Counted from the first letter of the stretch, positions 43,342 to 52,376 are shown. The stretch is 64,000 bases of DNA from an uncultured Jannaschia sp. (GCF_947494055.1 NZ_CANLTR010000004.1:186001-250000), one strand, 5' to 3'. Translations and numbers: made by a program. The notes: generated by a model from the letters alone, not told the origin.

Positions 43342-45317
43342 CGCGCGACTCCGGGCGGTGTGAGTTTCCAGATGGCATAGGGACGCTCGTGCGGGTCGAG
43401 CGTCAGGCGGTGGTCGCGCCCGTGCCAGGTGAAGGAATTGCCTTGAATGAGGTCGGTGACCTCGACCGACGCCTCGGAGGGCAGGTCGAACTCCCAGAGC
43501 GGGACCTCGAACCCGAACTCGGCGCCGGCGTAGGGGTCGAGGAGAACGTGGAACAGCACAGCGTCGTTCGTTGCCGGGTCGTGGCGCAGCCAGCTCAGCA
43601 CGCGATCGTCGTGGGCCGGCACGAAGCGCAGGTTGCGCATGTCGCGCATCGCGGGATGCTCGCGCCGGATGCGGTTGATCAGGCGCACGTCGTCCTTGAT
43701 GTTGCCCGGCGCGTCGAAGTCGCGGGGGCGAAGCTCGTACTTTTCGGAATCGAGATACTCCTCCTTCCCGGGCATCGGCGCGCCCTCGCAGAACTCGAAC
43801 CCGGAATAGAGCCCCCAATTGCCGGCGAGCCCGGCGGCGAGGATGGCGCGTGTGCGGAAGCCCGGTCGGCCGCTCGTCTGCAGCGGGACCGGGTTGATGT
43901 CGGGCGTGTTGACGAAGAAGTTGACGCGCATGTAGTTCGCGCAGTTCTCCGTGGTCAGCTCGGTCAGGTACTCGGTCAGCTCGGCCTTCGTGTTGCGCCA
44001 GGTGAAGTAGCTGTAGCTCTGGTTGTAGCCGAGCTTGGCGAGCCGCTTCATCACCTTGGGCCTGGTGAACGCCTCCGACAGGAAGATCGTCTCGGGGTAT
44101 TCCGCGCGCACTTCCGCGATCAGCCATTCCCAGAACGGAAAGGGCTTGGTGTGCGGGTTATCGACGCGGAAGCAGGTGACGCCGCGCGCCGCCCAGAACA
44201 GGAACATGTCCACGACCGCATGCCAGAACGGCAGGTTCGGGCTGCCGTCGTCGAGGTAGTAGCGGAAGTTGACGATGTCCTCGTACTTCTTCGGCGGGTT
44301 CTCGGCGTATTTGATCGTCCCGTCCGGGCGCCACTCGAACCAGTCGGGATGTTCCTTCAGCCACGGATGGTCCGGCGAGGAATTGAGCGCGATGTCGAGC
44401 GCGATGTCGAGCCCGTGCTCCCGGGCGGTAGCGACGAGATGGTCGAAATCGTCTAGCGTACCGAGCTCGGGGTGGACGTCCATGTTGCCGCCCTCGGGCG
44501 AACCGATCGCGTAGGGCGAGCCGACATCGTCCGGCTCGGCGCGCAGCGTGTTGTTCTTGCCCTTGCGGTTGGCCGTGCCGATCGGGTGGATCGGCGGGAA
44601 GTAGAGCGTGTCGAAGCCGAGGTCGGTGACGTAGGGCAGGTGCGCCTCGACGTCCCGGAACGTGCCGTGGACGGGCTTGCCCGCGTCGTCGCGTCCGCCG
44701 AGCGAGCGCGGGAAAAGCTCGTACCACGCCGAGAACGCCGCCGCCTCGCGGTCGACCCAGAGCGGATAGTCCGGCGATTGCGTCAGGTTCGCACGCGGCC
44801 CGATCCGGGCCATGAGCGCGCGGGTCTCCTCGGAGGTGAGGACGTGCTGCGCGTCCGGGCCCTCGGCCGCGCGCCGCAACTCCTTCAGGGCCTTCGCGTC
44901 GTCACCCCGGGCCTTGGTCCGCCCGAGGATGTCGCGGGCCTCCATCATCTCGACCTCAACCGACTGGCCGGCGGCGACCTTCTTGCCGGTGTCGCGGGCC
45001 CATGTGCCGTAGAGATCGCGCCAGGCGATGACGCGGAAGCGGGCAGGCCCGACGGTGTCGAGGACGTGCTCGCCAAGCCAGATGTCGTTGACCTCGTGGG
45101 TGAGCGGCACCTCGGTCACGTCCTTCGAGCCGGACACGGTCACGAGAACCGCGGCGCCGAGAACCTCGTGCCCGTCTGCGAACAGGTCGGCGGAGAAGCG
45201 CGTCGGCCATCCGGCGACGGTCTTTGCGGCGAAGCGCCCCTGCTCGACGGTCGGGGAGACGGATTCGATGGCGAGGCGCGCGCGCGCGAGCGCCTTGGGC
45301 GGGTCTGCACGGTTCAT
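43338..45317 (-). CDS. glgE: Maltose-1-phosphate maltosyltransferase
   Basis: A 659-aa GH13 subfamily enzyme that elongates alpha-1,4-glucan with maltosyl units from maltose 1-phosphate. Typical segments are AAFSAWYELFPRSLGG, FDTLYFPPIHPIGTANRKGKNN, IGSPEGGNMDVHPELGT, LDIALDIALNSSPDHPWLKEHPDWF, VTCFRVDNPHTKPFPFWEWLIAEV (nucleophile), IFLSEAFTRPKVMKRLAKLGYNQSYSYFTWRN (read in parts; acid-base Glu), and FVNTPDINPV. The start at ATG 45317 gives the usual N-terminus (IESVSPTVEQGRFAAKTVAGW); an ATG 20 codons earlier is possible. It is the first gene of the seven-gene operon and reads away from the EcfG-like promoter pair at 45423-45450. Confidence 0.96.
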   Translation of the reverse strand: MNRADPPKALARARLAIESVSPTVEQGRFAAKTVAGWPTRFSADLFADGHEVLGAAVLVTVSGSKDVTEVPLTHEVNDIWLGEHVLDTVGPARFRVIAWRDLYGTWARDTGKKVAAGQSVEVEMMEARDILGRTKARGDDAKALKELRRAAEGPDAQHVLTSEETRALMARIGPRANLTQSPDYPLWVDREAAAFSAWYELFPRSLGGRDDAGKPVHGTFRDVEAHLPYVTDLGFDTLYFPPIHPIGTANRKGKNNTLRAEPDDVGSPYAIGSPEGGNMDVHPELGTLDDFDHLVATAREHGLDIALDIALNSSPDHPWLKEHPDWFEWRPDGTIKYAENPPKKYEDIVNFRYYLDDGSPNLPFWHAVVDMFLFWAARGVTCFRVDNPHTKPFPFWEWLIAEVRAEYPETIFLSEAFTRPKVMKRLAKLGYNQSYSYFTWRNTKAELTEYLTELTTENCANYMRVNFFVNTPDINPVPLQTSGRPGFRTRAILAAGLAGNWGLYSGFEFCEGAPMPGKEEYLDSEKYELRPRDFDAPGNIKDDVRLINRIRREHPAMRDMRNLRFVPAHDDRVLSWLRHDPATNDAVLFHVLLDPYAGAEFGFEVPLWEFDLPSEASVEVTDLIQGNSFTWHGRDHRLTLDPHERPYAIWKLTPPGVAR

Positions 45318-45422
45318 GAGCGGCGGCCCCGTTCGATCTCGATATGGGTCATTCTGCCCCTTCCTGACGGACGGCATGGGCACCGTCCCGTTCTGTCGTG
45401 TTCTGCGATCTCGCCTAGTCCC

Positions 45423-45448
45423 GGAACACGTCGAACGAAAGAGGGGTT
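45423..45448 (+). promoter_or_regulatory. EcfG/RpoE2-like promoter facing the small membrane protein gene
   Basis: GGAAC at 45423-45427 is followed after 17 bases by GGTT at 45445-45448. Alphaproteobacterial general stress promoters have GGAAC, a 16-19 base spacer and a GTT-type -10 element. It reads toward the gene at 45603, about 155 bases downstream. It overlaps the opposite promoter almost completely. Confidence 0.45.
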
Positions 45449-45450
45449 CC
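45425..45450 (-). promoter_or_regulatory. EcfG/RpoE2-like promoter facing glgE
   Basis: On the minus strand GGAAC (45450-45446) is followed after 17 bases by TGTT (45428-45425), matching the general stress sigma factor EcfG pattern except for one base of the -10. It lies about 105 bases before the glgE start. Trehalose and glucan genes are frequent members of this regulon, which supports but does not prove the call. Confidence 0.5.
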
Positions 45451-45602
45451 AAGAAAGTCCCGATCCGCAGGTCCGTACGGGGCCGGAACGGGTACTCGGC
45501 GAGCCCGATCGTACAATAAACGCGCGCTTGCACGTCGCGGGCCTTCGTCTCCTGCATCGACCGTGCTAGCCGGGTCGGGACACGCGCATTGGAGGCCGCA
45601 TT

Positions 45603-45869
45603 ATGGAAGGTTTGTTCGAGGGGCTGGGCGCTGCCGCCCTGATCATTCTCGCGATCGTGGGACTGGCGGTCGGCTGGGTCGCCGGCGCGATGACCGGGCG
45701 CAGCAAGGCGCTCTACGCGGTGATCGGCGCGGTTGCGGCGATGGCGACGCCGTTCCTCCTAGCGGCGCTCGGCGTCACGGCGCTCGCAGCAGGCGGGCTG
45801 CTCCTGATCCTCGTCGTCGGGGCGATCGGCGCGGCGATCGTGGTCGCGTTGATCCGGGCGATCAAGTGA
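45603..45869 (+). CDS. Small hydrophobic membrane protein
   Basis: An 88-aa protein with about three membrane segments: AAALIILAIVGLAVGWVAG, YAVIGAVAAMATPFLLAAL and a C-terminal AAGGLLLILVVGAIGAAIVVALI. The first segment followed by AMTGRSKAL resembles the G-rich start of GlsB/YeaQ/YmgE small stress membrane proteins, but the match is too weak for a family call. GGAGG lies seven bases before the ATG. Its upstream region holds a candidate general stress promoter shared with glgE. It ends 13 bases before the convergent gene at 45883. Function unknown. Confidence 0.8.
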   Translation: MEGLFEGLGAAALIILAIVGLAVGWVAGAMTGRSKALYAVIGAVAAMATPFLLAALGVTALAAGGLLLILVVGAIGAAIVVALIRAIK

Positions 45870-45882
45870 CCGCCCGTCCGGT

Positions 45883-46578
45883 CTAGAATTCCAGCGACCA
45901 GCCGACGCTGCCCTGCAGGTCGCCTTCGGAGCGGTAGGCGAGTCCGACGCGTGCCGCGCCGATCTGGCCGAACCCGTATTGTAGGGTCGGGCCGATCTGG
46001 TAGTCGAACTCGTCCGTTTGCTCGCCGAACGCGCCGAGCTCGACAGCCAGGCGGTCGATGGGCTTCACGCCGATCACGGCGGCATAGGTCGTCCGCCTGT
46101 CGTCCTCGGCGAAGGACATGCCGAGATCGAACGTCGTCCAGCCGTCGCCGAAGCGGCTGGAGAAACCGCGGCCGACCGTCCCGCCAACACCCACGCGGTC
46201 GATCTGCGTCCCGTCACTCTCGATGTCCTGCCCGACGCTGAACTCGACCGCGGCGAGCCAGGGATCGAGCCAGTCAGGCACGGTGTCGCCCGTCGGGAGG
46301 GGCAGGGGAAGGCGCACGAAGGACCGGATGCGGCCGTCCACATCCTGATCCGCGATGCCCGTCTGCATGAGTTGCGGCAAGCCGACGACATGGCCGCCGA
46401 GATCGAGGCCGTAAGTCCAGCCGAACGGCCCGCCATATTCGGCGTAGAACCCGGTCCAGCCGTCCGAGCCCCCGTAATGCGATACAAGCGCGTAGACGCT
46501 GCCCTGTTCACGCATCCACGGGCCGGCCGTCGTCATGGACGGCAGGAGCGTCAGCAGGAAAGCGAGCCGGGCCAGCAT
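45883..46578 (-). CDS. Putative outer-membrane beta-barrel protein
   Basis: A 231-aa protein with an N-terminal signal peptide (MLARLAFLLTLLPSMTTAGPW) and alternating hydrophobic/polar strands through the body, such as WTTFDLGMSFAEDD, YAAVIGVKPIDRLAVELGAFGEQ and ARVGLAYRS. The C-terminal end GSVGWSLEF finishes in phenylalanine, the outer-membrane sorting signal. No named family was recognised. A CtrA-like box ends 22 bases before the ATG. The ribosome binding site is weak. It is convergent with the small membrane gene at 45603. Confidence 0.72.
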   Translation of the reverse strand: MLARLAFLLTLLPSMTTAGPWMREQGSVYALVSHYGGSDGWTGFYAEYGGPFGWTYGLDLGGHVVGLPQLMQTGIADQDVDGRIRSFVRLPLPLPTGDTVPDWLDPWLAAVEFSVGQDIESDGTQIDRVGVGGTVGRGFSSRFGDGWTTFDLGMSFAEDDRRTTYAAVIGVKPIDRLAVELGAFGEQTDEFDYQIGPTLQYGFGQIGAARVGLAYRSEGDLQGSVGWSLEF

Positions 46579-46600
46579 CGCCCGGTTCTGCGTCGTCGAT

Positions 46601-46617
46601 GGTTAACTCATCGTAAA
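46601..46617 (-). promoter_or_regulatory. CtrA-like box upstream of the outer-membrane protein gene
   Basis: The minus strand reads TTTA, seven bases, then TTAACC, one mismatch from TTAA-N7-TTAACC. It ends 22 bases before the ATG at 46578. Distance and orientation match the box upstream of alkB. Confidence 0.4.
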
Positions 46618-46631
46618 GGACGAACGATGTG

Positions 46632-46877
46632 TCACTCGCGCGTGACGGCGTTCGCCTTGCCGATGCCGCTGTCGCCGGCACTGGTGAAGTCGATCGTCAC
46701 CCGCTCGCCGGCTTCGAGATCGTCGGGCACCTCGAGATCGCCCAGCTCCCAGACGGACCGGTCGTTGAACACGATCACGTTCGCCTCGCGGTCGTAGGCG
46801 AGGATCGTCCCGGTGGTCTGGTCGGCGAGCACCGGGGTGGCGGCGAGGAGGGCGGTAAAAGCGAGCGGCAAGCGCAT
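46632..46877 (-). CDS. Small exported protein, DUF1344-like
   Basis: An 81-aa protein with signal peptide MRLPLAFTALLAATPVLA. The mature part (TGTILAYDREANVIVFNDRSVWEL, then LEAGERVTIDFTSAG) is a small beta fold similar in length and pattern to DUF1344 proteins, which have GTI-x-DxExxTITLxDG. It is probably periplasmic. It lies downstream of uvrB by 83 bases on the same strand, with its own ATG at 46877. Function unknown. Confidence 0.7.
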   Translation of the reverse strand: MRLPLAFTALLAATPVLADQTTGTILAYDREANVIVFNDRSVWELGDLEVPDDLEAGERVTIDFTSAGDSGIGKANAVTRE

Positions 46878-46960
46878 GAGCGTGATCCGAACAGGTGCCG
46901 GTCGGCGGGCATGCCGCCGGTCGCCGCAAAGGATAGCGGAGCCGGCGGATGCCGCAAGCC

Positions 46961-49201
46961 TCAGCGCTTCTTGCGCCGCTTCACGTTCCCGCCCCGCTGA
47001 CCCGGCCGCCCGGCGGTCGAGCGTCCCTCGGCCTTCCGCGCGTCCTCGACTGCTTGCGCGACCGCCGATTGCCGCGCGAGCGGATCGTCGGAGACGACCA
47101 GATCGACCTGTTCCAGCCGCTTGACCTCGTCGCGCAGCCGCGCCGCCTCCTCGAATTCGAGGTTCTCGGCCGCCTTGCGCATCTGCTCGCGCAACCCGTC
47201 GAGATGCGCCTGCAGGTTCGCCCCGGCCATCGGCTTGTCGATCTTCGCGGTGACGCGGTTCATGTCCACGTCGCCCTGATACAGACCCGCGAGCACGTCC
47301 TCGACGTTCTTGCGCACCGTCGCGGGCGTGATGCCGTGCTCGACGTTGTAGGCATGCTGCTTGGCGCGGCGCCGCTCCGTCTCGCCCATCGCCCGCTCCA
47401 TCGAGCCGGTGATGCGGTCGGCATACATGATGACGCGCCCGTCGGCGTTCCGTGCCGCGCGCCCGATCGTCTGCACCAGCGACGTCTCCGAACGCAGGAA
47501 CCCCTCCTTGTCGGCGTCAAGGATCGCGACCAGGCCGCATTCGGGGATGTCGAGCCCCTCGCGCAGCAGGTTGATGCCCACCAGCACGTCGAAGGCGCCG
47601 AGCCGCAGGTCGCGCAGGATCTCGATCCGTTCGATCGTGTCGATGTCGGAATGCATGTAGCGGACCTTGATCCCCTGCTCGTGCAGGTACTCGGTCAGGT
47701 CCTCCGCCATGCGCTTGGTCAGGACGGTCGCCAGCGTGCGGTAGCCCGCCTTCGACACGCGCCGGATCTCGTCGAGCAGGTCGTCGACCTGCATCTCCAC
47801 CGGCCGGATTTCCACCGGCGGGTCCAGAAGCCCGGTCGGACGGATCACCTGCTCGGTGAACACGCCGCCCGTCTGCTCCAGTTCCCACGCGGCCGGGGTG
47901 GCCGAGACGAAGACCGATTGCGGCCGCATCGCGTCCCATTCCTCGAACTTGAGCGGCCTGTTGTCCATGCACGACGGCAGGCGGAACCCGTGTTCGGCCA
48001 GCGTCATCTTGCGCCGGAAGTCGCCCTTGTACATGCCGCCGATCTGCGGGACTGAGACGTGGCTCTCGTCGGCGAAGACGATGGCGTTGTCGGGGATGTA
48101 CTCAAACAGCGTCGGCGGCGGCTCGCCGGGCGCGCGGCCCGTCAGGTAGCGCGAATAGTTCTCGATCCCGTTGCAGACGCCCGTGGCCTCCAGCATCTCG
48201 AGATCGAAGTTCGTCCGTTGCTCCAGTCGCTGCGCCTCCAGCAGCTTGCCTTCGCCGACGAGCTGGTCCAGCCGGGTCTTCAGTTCCGACTTGATGCCGA
48301 GGATCGCCTGCCGCATCGTCGGGCGCGGCGTGACGTAGTGGCTGTTCGCGTAGATGCGGATCTTGTCGTAGGTATCCGTCTTCGATCCGGTCAGAGGGTC
48401 GAACTCGGTGATCGCCTCCAGCTCCTCGCCGAAGAAGGACAGCCGCCACGCCCGGTCGTCGAGGTGGGCGGGCCAGACTTCCAGCGAGTCGCCCCTGACC
48501 CGGAAGGAGCCGCGCGAGAAGGCCGCGTCGTTGCGCCGGTATTGCTGAGCCACGAGGTCGGCCATGACCTTACGCTGGTCGTACTCGTTCCCCGCGATCA
48601 GGTCCTGCGTCATCGCTCCGTAGGTCTCGACCGACCCGATGCCGTAGATGCAGGAGACGGAGGCCACGATGATCACATCGTCGCGTTCGAGCAGCGCCCG
48701 GGTCGCGGAGTGCCGCATCCGGTCGATCTGCTCGTTGATCTGGGATTCCTTCTCGATGAAGGTGTCGGACCGCGGGACGTAGGCTTCGGGCTGGTAATAG
48801 TCGTAGTAGCTGACGAAGTACTCGACGGCGTTGTCGGGAAAGAAGCCCTTGAACTCGCCATAGAGCTGCGCGGCCAGTGTCTTGTTCGGCGCGAGGATGA
48901 TCGCGGGGCGCTGCGTCTCCTCGATGACCTTGGCCATCGTGTAGGTCTTGCCGGTACCGGTCGCGCCGAGAAGGACCTGATCGCGCTCGCCCTCGTTCAC
49001 GCCCGCCGACAATTCGCGGATCGCATAGGGCTGATCGCCCGCCGGCTTGAACGTCGTGTCCATGCGGAACCGGATGCCGCCCTCCAGCTTGTCGCGGGCC
49101 GCCGCCGGGCGCTGCATCATCGGCAGGTGCCCCGTCGTGTCCTCGCGCGGGGGAAGGGTCAGCGTCTCGCCCTTCGGACGGTTGTCGTTGTTATGCGCCA
49201 T
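46961..49201 (-). CDS. uvrB: Excinuclease ABC subunit B
   Basis: A 746-aa helicase-like subunit of UvrABC nucleotide excision repair. Walker A is [16 protein letters not shown] (~residues 78-93). The beta-hairpin [19 protein letters not shown] inserts at the lesion. Later helicase motifs are [67 protein letters not shown] and QTIGRAARN. The C-terminal UVR motif [20 protein letters not shown] contacts UvrC. It has an alphaproteobacterial N-terminal extension of about 45 residues and a basic tail (NVKRRKKR). I see no LexA-type GTTC-N7-GTTC in its upstream region. A strong inverted repeat lies at 49257-49282. Confidence 0.97.
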   Translation of the reverse strand: MAHNNDNRPKGETLTLPPREDTTGHLPMMQRPAAARDKLEGGIRFRMDTTFKPAGDQPYAIRELSAGVNEGERDQVLLGATGTGKTYTMAKVIEETQRPAIILAPNKTLAAQLYGEFKGFFPDNAVEYFVSYYDYYQPEAYVPRSDTFIEKESQINEQIDRMRHSATRALLERDDVIIVASVSCIYGIGSVETYGAMTQDLIAGNEYDQRKVMADLVAQQYRRNDAAFSRGSFRVRGDSLEVWPAHLDDRAWRLSFFGEELEAITEFDPLTGSKTDTYDKIRIYANSHYVTPRPTMRQAILGIKSELKTRLDQLVGEGKLLEAQRLEQRTNFDLEMLEATGVCNGIENYSRYLTGRAPGEPPPTLFEYIPDNAIVFADESHVSVPQIGGMYKGDFRRKMTLAEHGFRLPSCMDNRPLKFEEWDAMRPQSVFVSATPAAWELEQTGGVFTEQVIRPTGLLDPPVEIRPVEMQVDDLLDEIRRVSKAGYRTLATVLTKRMAEDLTEYLHEQGIKVRYMHSDIDTIERIEILRDLRLGAFDVLVGINLLREGLDIPECGLVAILDADKEGFLRSETSLVQTIGRAARNADGRVIMYADRITGSMERAMGETERRRAKQHAYNVEHGITPATVRKNVEDVLAGLYQGDVDMNRVTAKIDKPMAGANLQAHLDGLREQMRKAAENLEFEEAARLRDEVKRLEQVDLVVSDDPLARQSAVAQAVEDARKAEGRSTAGRPGQRGGNVKRRKKR

Positions 49202-49256
49202 CGGGGGCCTCGTCGTGCCGGGGTCGTCCTCAATCTATGCCGTTCGACGCCTCCCA

Positions 49257-49282
49257 CAAGACGGCATGACGGATGCGTCTTG
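49257..49282. repeat. Inverted repeat between uvrB and the NDUFS4-like gene
   Basis: CAAGACGGCAT (49257-49267) and ATGCGTCTTG (49273-49282) pair around GACGG, with one bulged G. It sits 55 bases upstream of uvrB and 57 before the + strand ATG. It could be an operator for divergent control or a leader hairpin. Confidence 0.4.
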
Positions 49283-49339
49283 CCGGATTTCGATGCGCCG
49301 GCTATCTCCGGTGGAAATCGCCCCATTCGGAGTCCGATC

Positions 49340-49651
49340 ATGCGCGCCCGCATCTACAAGCCCGCCCGGACCGCCATGTCGTCCGGAAGTGCCAAGACCC
49401 GCGACTGGGTGCTCGACTTCGTGCAGGAGACCCCGCGCGAAATCGATCCGCTTACCGGCTGGACGAGCTCGTACGATACGCAGGCGCAGGTGCGTCTGAC
49501 CTTCGAATCCCAGAAGGAGGCGGAGGACTACGCGCGCGACAACGGGATCGACTACATCGTACTGCGTCCCCAAAGCCGGAAGGCGAACCTCCGCGCGGGT
49601 GGCTACGGCGAGAACTTCGCGACCAATCGCCGGGGTTCGTGGACGCATTGA
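49340..49651 (+). CDS. NDUFS4-like complex I accessory subunit
   Basis: A 103-aa member of the ETC complex I conserved-region family, the bacterial counterpart of mitochondrial NDUFS4 (18 kDa). Conserved stretches are [56 protein letters not shown] and [12 protein letters not shown]. It associates with the peripheral arm of NADH dehydrogenase and is restricted to Alphaproteobacteria and mitochondria, which supports the taxonomic call. It is divergent from uvrB and convergent with yihY. The nuo operon is not in the window, as is usual for this gene. Confidence 0.93.
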   Translation: MRARIYKPARTAMSSGSAKTRDWVLDFVQETPREIDPLTGWTSSYDTQAQVRLTFESQKEAEDYARDNGIDYIVLRPQSRKANLRAGGYGENFATNRRGSWTH

Positions 49652-49777
49652 CGTAACGGCCTCACCGCGTCCGTGAAGGGCGGCGATCGAACGCAGTGCG
49701 ATCGGTCGAACCCTTGGAGGGACGCGGCCCGCAGGCACGCCAGCCCGGCCGAGCAGCCGGTGATCCTCGCCCGGACG

Positions 49778-50872
49778 TCAGAGACCGTCGCCGCGACGTT
49801 TCGCCCGCTTCGGGCCGCCGACGGCGCGGTCAGCCATGACGGCGCCCCGGGCGCCCAAAGGTCGCTCCGGGCCGGTCGTCGTGTCGGCCATGGTCTGATG
49901 CTCCAGCTCGGAATTCAGTTCCGCCCCCGTCACGACGACGATCGTGCTGATCCAGATCCATGTCATGAAGCCGATCGCCGCGCCGAGCGAGCCGTAGGTC
50001 GCGTCGTAGGAACCGAAGTTCGACGCGTACCACGAGAACAGCCCGGAAAAGACGAGCCACAGGACCGCCGCGATGGCGCTTCCCCAGCTGACCCAACGCC
50101 ACTCGGGAGGTTCCCGGGCCGGGCCGTAGCGATAGAGGAGCGCGATCAGACCGGCGACGACGATGAGGATAAGCGGCCAGCGCAACCAGTTCACTGCCGT
50201 TTCCAGCTGCGCACCGAGGGCCATGTTCTGCAGCACCGCGGGCACAGCGAGCACCGCGCCGAGGGCGAGGATCACGAAGAGGAGCCCGCCCAGCGTGAAG
50301 GCGAGCGAGGTCAGCGTCAGCCGTATGAAGCCGCGCGTCTCGCGCTCCTCGTAGGCGATGTTGAGCGCTTCGAAGATCGACTTGACCCCGGCATTGGCCG
50401 ACCAGAGCGACGTGCCGAGCCCCGCGGCGAAGGCCAGCCCGAGACCGGCGGAACCTTGCGAGATGAGGGAGTCGAGCTGTCCGCCGATGATCTCCATCGC
50501 GCCGCCGGGCAGGACGCCCCCGAGCGCGTCGAGATGCTCCTGGATCGTCGTCGGATCGGCGAACAGGCCGTAGATCGAGACCAGCGCGGCAAGCGCCGGG
50601 AACAGCGCCAGAAGGGCGTAGAAGGTCACGCCGGCGGCCACCAGCATGACATGGTCGTTGGTGATTTCCGCGTAAGTCCGCTTGAGCACGTCCATCCAGC
50701 CCCGGCGTGGCAACTCCGAGGGCGTATCGGCGTGATGCGGGGCGCGCGGGTCACCCTGCGCATCGCCGTCATGTTCATTTTCGCGGCGACGTTGGCGGAC
50801 GGCGTTGAGGCCGCCGGCGACCGCGAGCATGGTGAGGGCCCGCAGGCCACGAGGTCTGGATGTTCTGCGCAT
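49778..50872 (-). CDS. YihY/virulence factor BrkB family membrane protein
   Basis: A 364-aa integral-membrane protein of the YihY/UPF0761 family, once misnamed RNase BN. After an Arg-rich N-terminus and a polar linker (residues ~1-60), six hydrophobic segments follow, starting with VMLVAAGVTFYALLALFPALAALVSIYGLF. SAGLGLAFAAGLGTSLWSANAGVKSIFEALNIAYEERETRGF (read in parts) is the family core. YGSLGAAIGFMTWIWISTIVVVTGAELNSELE ends the domain. I chose the ATG at 50872 just before the basic leader; a later ATG would shorten the tail only. Function is uncertain, perhaps transport. It is downstream of pqqE on the opposite side of a 110-base gap. Confidence 0.9.
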   Translation of the reverse strand: MRRTSRPRGLRALTMLAVAGGLNAVRQRRRENEHDGDAQGDPRAPHHADTPSELPRRGWMDVLKRTYAEITNDHVMLVAAGVTFYALLALFPALAALVSIYGLFADPTTIQEHLDALGGVLPGGAMEIIGGQLDSLISQGSAGLGLAFAAGLGTSLWSANAGVKSIFEALNIAYEERETRGFIRLTLTSLAFTLGGLLFVILALGAVLAVPAVLQNMALGAQLETAVNWLRWPLILIVVAGLIALLYRYGPAREPPEWRWVSWGSAIAAVLWLVFSGLFSWYASNFGSYDATYGSLGAAIGFMTWIWISTIVVVTGAELNSELEHQTMADTTTGPERPLGARGAVMADRAVGGPKRAKRRGDGL

Positions 50873-50982
50873 GATCTTCGGAACGCCTCTCGAATTCAGC
50901 CGTTCCGTCCATATCGCGGTTTTTCGACACGAGGGGCAAGATCGCCACAATGCCTGCGTGGTTCGGCCCCGTCCGGGATGGT

Positions 50983-52104
50983 TCAGTCGGCCGGCTCGGA
51001 GACCTTGTCTCGCGGCATGACGCGATAGACGAGGTCGCTCCCGGCGACGGCATGGGCATCGGCCTGCGCCGTCAGCTCGGCGCGGTGGGGCGACTTGATG
51101 CAGACCGGATCGGTCGCGGCGGGGTCCCCGAGGAGCGCCATCGCCTGACAGCGGCAGCCGCCGAAATCGACGGTCTTGCGCTCGCAGGAAGCGCACGGCT
51201 CCTGCATCCAGTCGGTGCCGCGATAGGCCTGAAATGCGCCGCCGCGATACCACGTCTCCGCGAGGGAGGTGTCGCGCATGTTGTCGAAGGTCAGGTGCGG
51301 GATCGTCGACGCGGCGTGGCACGGCATGACCTGCCCGTCGGGCGCGACGACGAGGCCGGTGGAGCCCCAGCCGCCCATGCAGCGCTTCGGGTAGTCGGAA
51401 TGGTAGTCGGCGGGCACGTAATCGATGACGAGAACGCCCTTCAGCCGGGCGCGGGCCTCGGCGACGATGGCGTCGGCCTCGCGCGCCTGTTCCCGCGTGG
51501 GCATCATGGCGTCGCGGTTCCTGAGCGCCCAACCGTGGAACTGGACGGTGGCGACCTCGATCCGGCGGGCGCCCATCTCCACCGCCATCTCGATGGCGCG
51601 GGGAAGCTGGTGGAGGTTCTGGCGGTGGAGGACGGCGTTGAGCGTGAGCGGGAAGCCCACGGCGCCGATCCACTCGGCGACCTTCATCTTGCGGTCGAAC
51701 CCACCACGATAGCCGCCGATCATGTCGGCCATCTGCGCCGTGGTGCCCTGGAGCGAGAGCTGGATGTGGTCGAGGCCGGCGGCGTCGAGGGCGCGGAGGC
51801 GGCGTTCGGTCAGGCCGATGCCGGAGGTGATGAGATTGGTATAGAGCCCGGCGTCGCGCGCCGCCGTGACCAGCGGTTCGAGGTCCCGGCGGGAGGCAGG
51901 CTCGCCGCCAGAGAGATGGAGTTGCAGCACGCCGAGATCGGCGGCCTGCCGGAAGACGTCGGCCCACGTCTCGGTGTCGAGCTCCGTTTCCTGCCGCGCC
52001 AGTTCCAGCGGGTTGGAGCAATAGGGACAGGAGAGGGGGCAACGGTGGGTCAGCTCCGCCAGCATGGCGATGGGCGGGCGGACATTCGCGGGATCGGCTT
52101 TCAT
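50983..52104 (-). CDS. pqqE: PQQ biosynthesis radical SAM enzyme PqqE
   Basis: The 373-aa radical SAM enzyme forms the carbon-carbon bond between the Glu and Tyr of PqqA bound to PqqD. The N-terminal [4Fe-4S] motif is AELTHRCPLSCPYCSNP (Cx3CxxC). HLSGGEPASRRDL and NLITSGIGLTERR follow. The C-terminal SPASM domain holds auxiliary cluster cysteines: KRCMGGWGSTG, MPCHAAS, CASCERKTVDFGGCRCQAM and DPVCIKSPH. The ATG overlaps the pqqD stop (ATGA). It is the last gene of the pqqABCDE set. Confidence 0.97.
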   Translation of the reverse strand: MKADPANVRPPIAMLAELTHRCPLSCPYCSNPLELARQETELDTETWADVFRQAADLGVLQLHLSGGEPASRRDLEPLVTAARDAGLYTNLITSGIGLTERRLRALDAAGLDHIQLSLQGTTAQMADMIGGYRGGFDRKMKVAEWIGAVGFPLTLNAVLHRQNLHQLPRAIEMAVEMGARRIEVATVQFHGWALRNRDAMMPTREQAREADAIVAEARARLKGVLVIDYVPADYHSDYPKRCMGGWGSTGLVVAPDGQVMPCHAASTIPHLTFDNMRDTSLAETWYRGGAFQAYRGTDWMQEPCASCERKTVDFGGCRCQAMALLGDPAATDPVCIKSPHRAELTAQADAHAVAGSDLVYRVMPRDKVSEPAD

Positions 52105-52376
52105 GCCTGAACCTCCAGGAAACGTCTGTCGCGGAGCGCGCGGAGGAAGCCCGAAGCGTCCGCGGCGATCTGGTCGGGGCTGGCATCGTACCTGGCAGCC
52201 AGCGCTCGGGTGATCTCGCCGAAGGAACGTGCGCCGTCGATTTCGCTGAGGACGGCATGTCCCACCATGTCGAGGGAAACGGCGCGTTCGGGCGCGAGGA
52301 GGACCCAGGTGTCGCGGACCCGGTCGTGATGAAGCCGCACGCCGCGAGGGAGATAGGGGATTTCGCCCGGTTCCAT
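52101..52376 (-). CDS. pqqD: PqqA-binding chaperone PqqD
   Basis: A 91-aa protein of the RiPP recognition element fold that presents PqqA to PqqE. It begins MEPGEIPYLPRGVRLHHDRVRDTWVLLAPERAV and ends with IAADASGFLRALRDRRFLEV, both in line with the family; DGARSFGEITRALAARYD is the helical middle. The ATG at 52376 shares a base with the pqqC stop (TGATG); a GTG one codon upstream is also possible. It overlaps pqqE at its 3' end. Confidence 0.95.
   Translation of the reverse strand: MEPGEIPYLPRGVRLHHDRVRDTWVLLAPERAVSLDMVGHAVLSEIDGARSFGEITRALAARYDASPDQIAADASGFLRALRDRRFLEVQA

Noticed and set aside
40090-43380. 1096-residue + strand open frame
   Set aside because: Antisense to treS-mak; no domain pattern.
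49675-49760. tRNA-like sequence with GGTCGAACCC
   Set aside because: No acceptor or anticodon stem could be formed around it; it is an intergenic region between two convergent genes.
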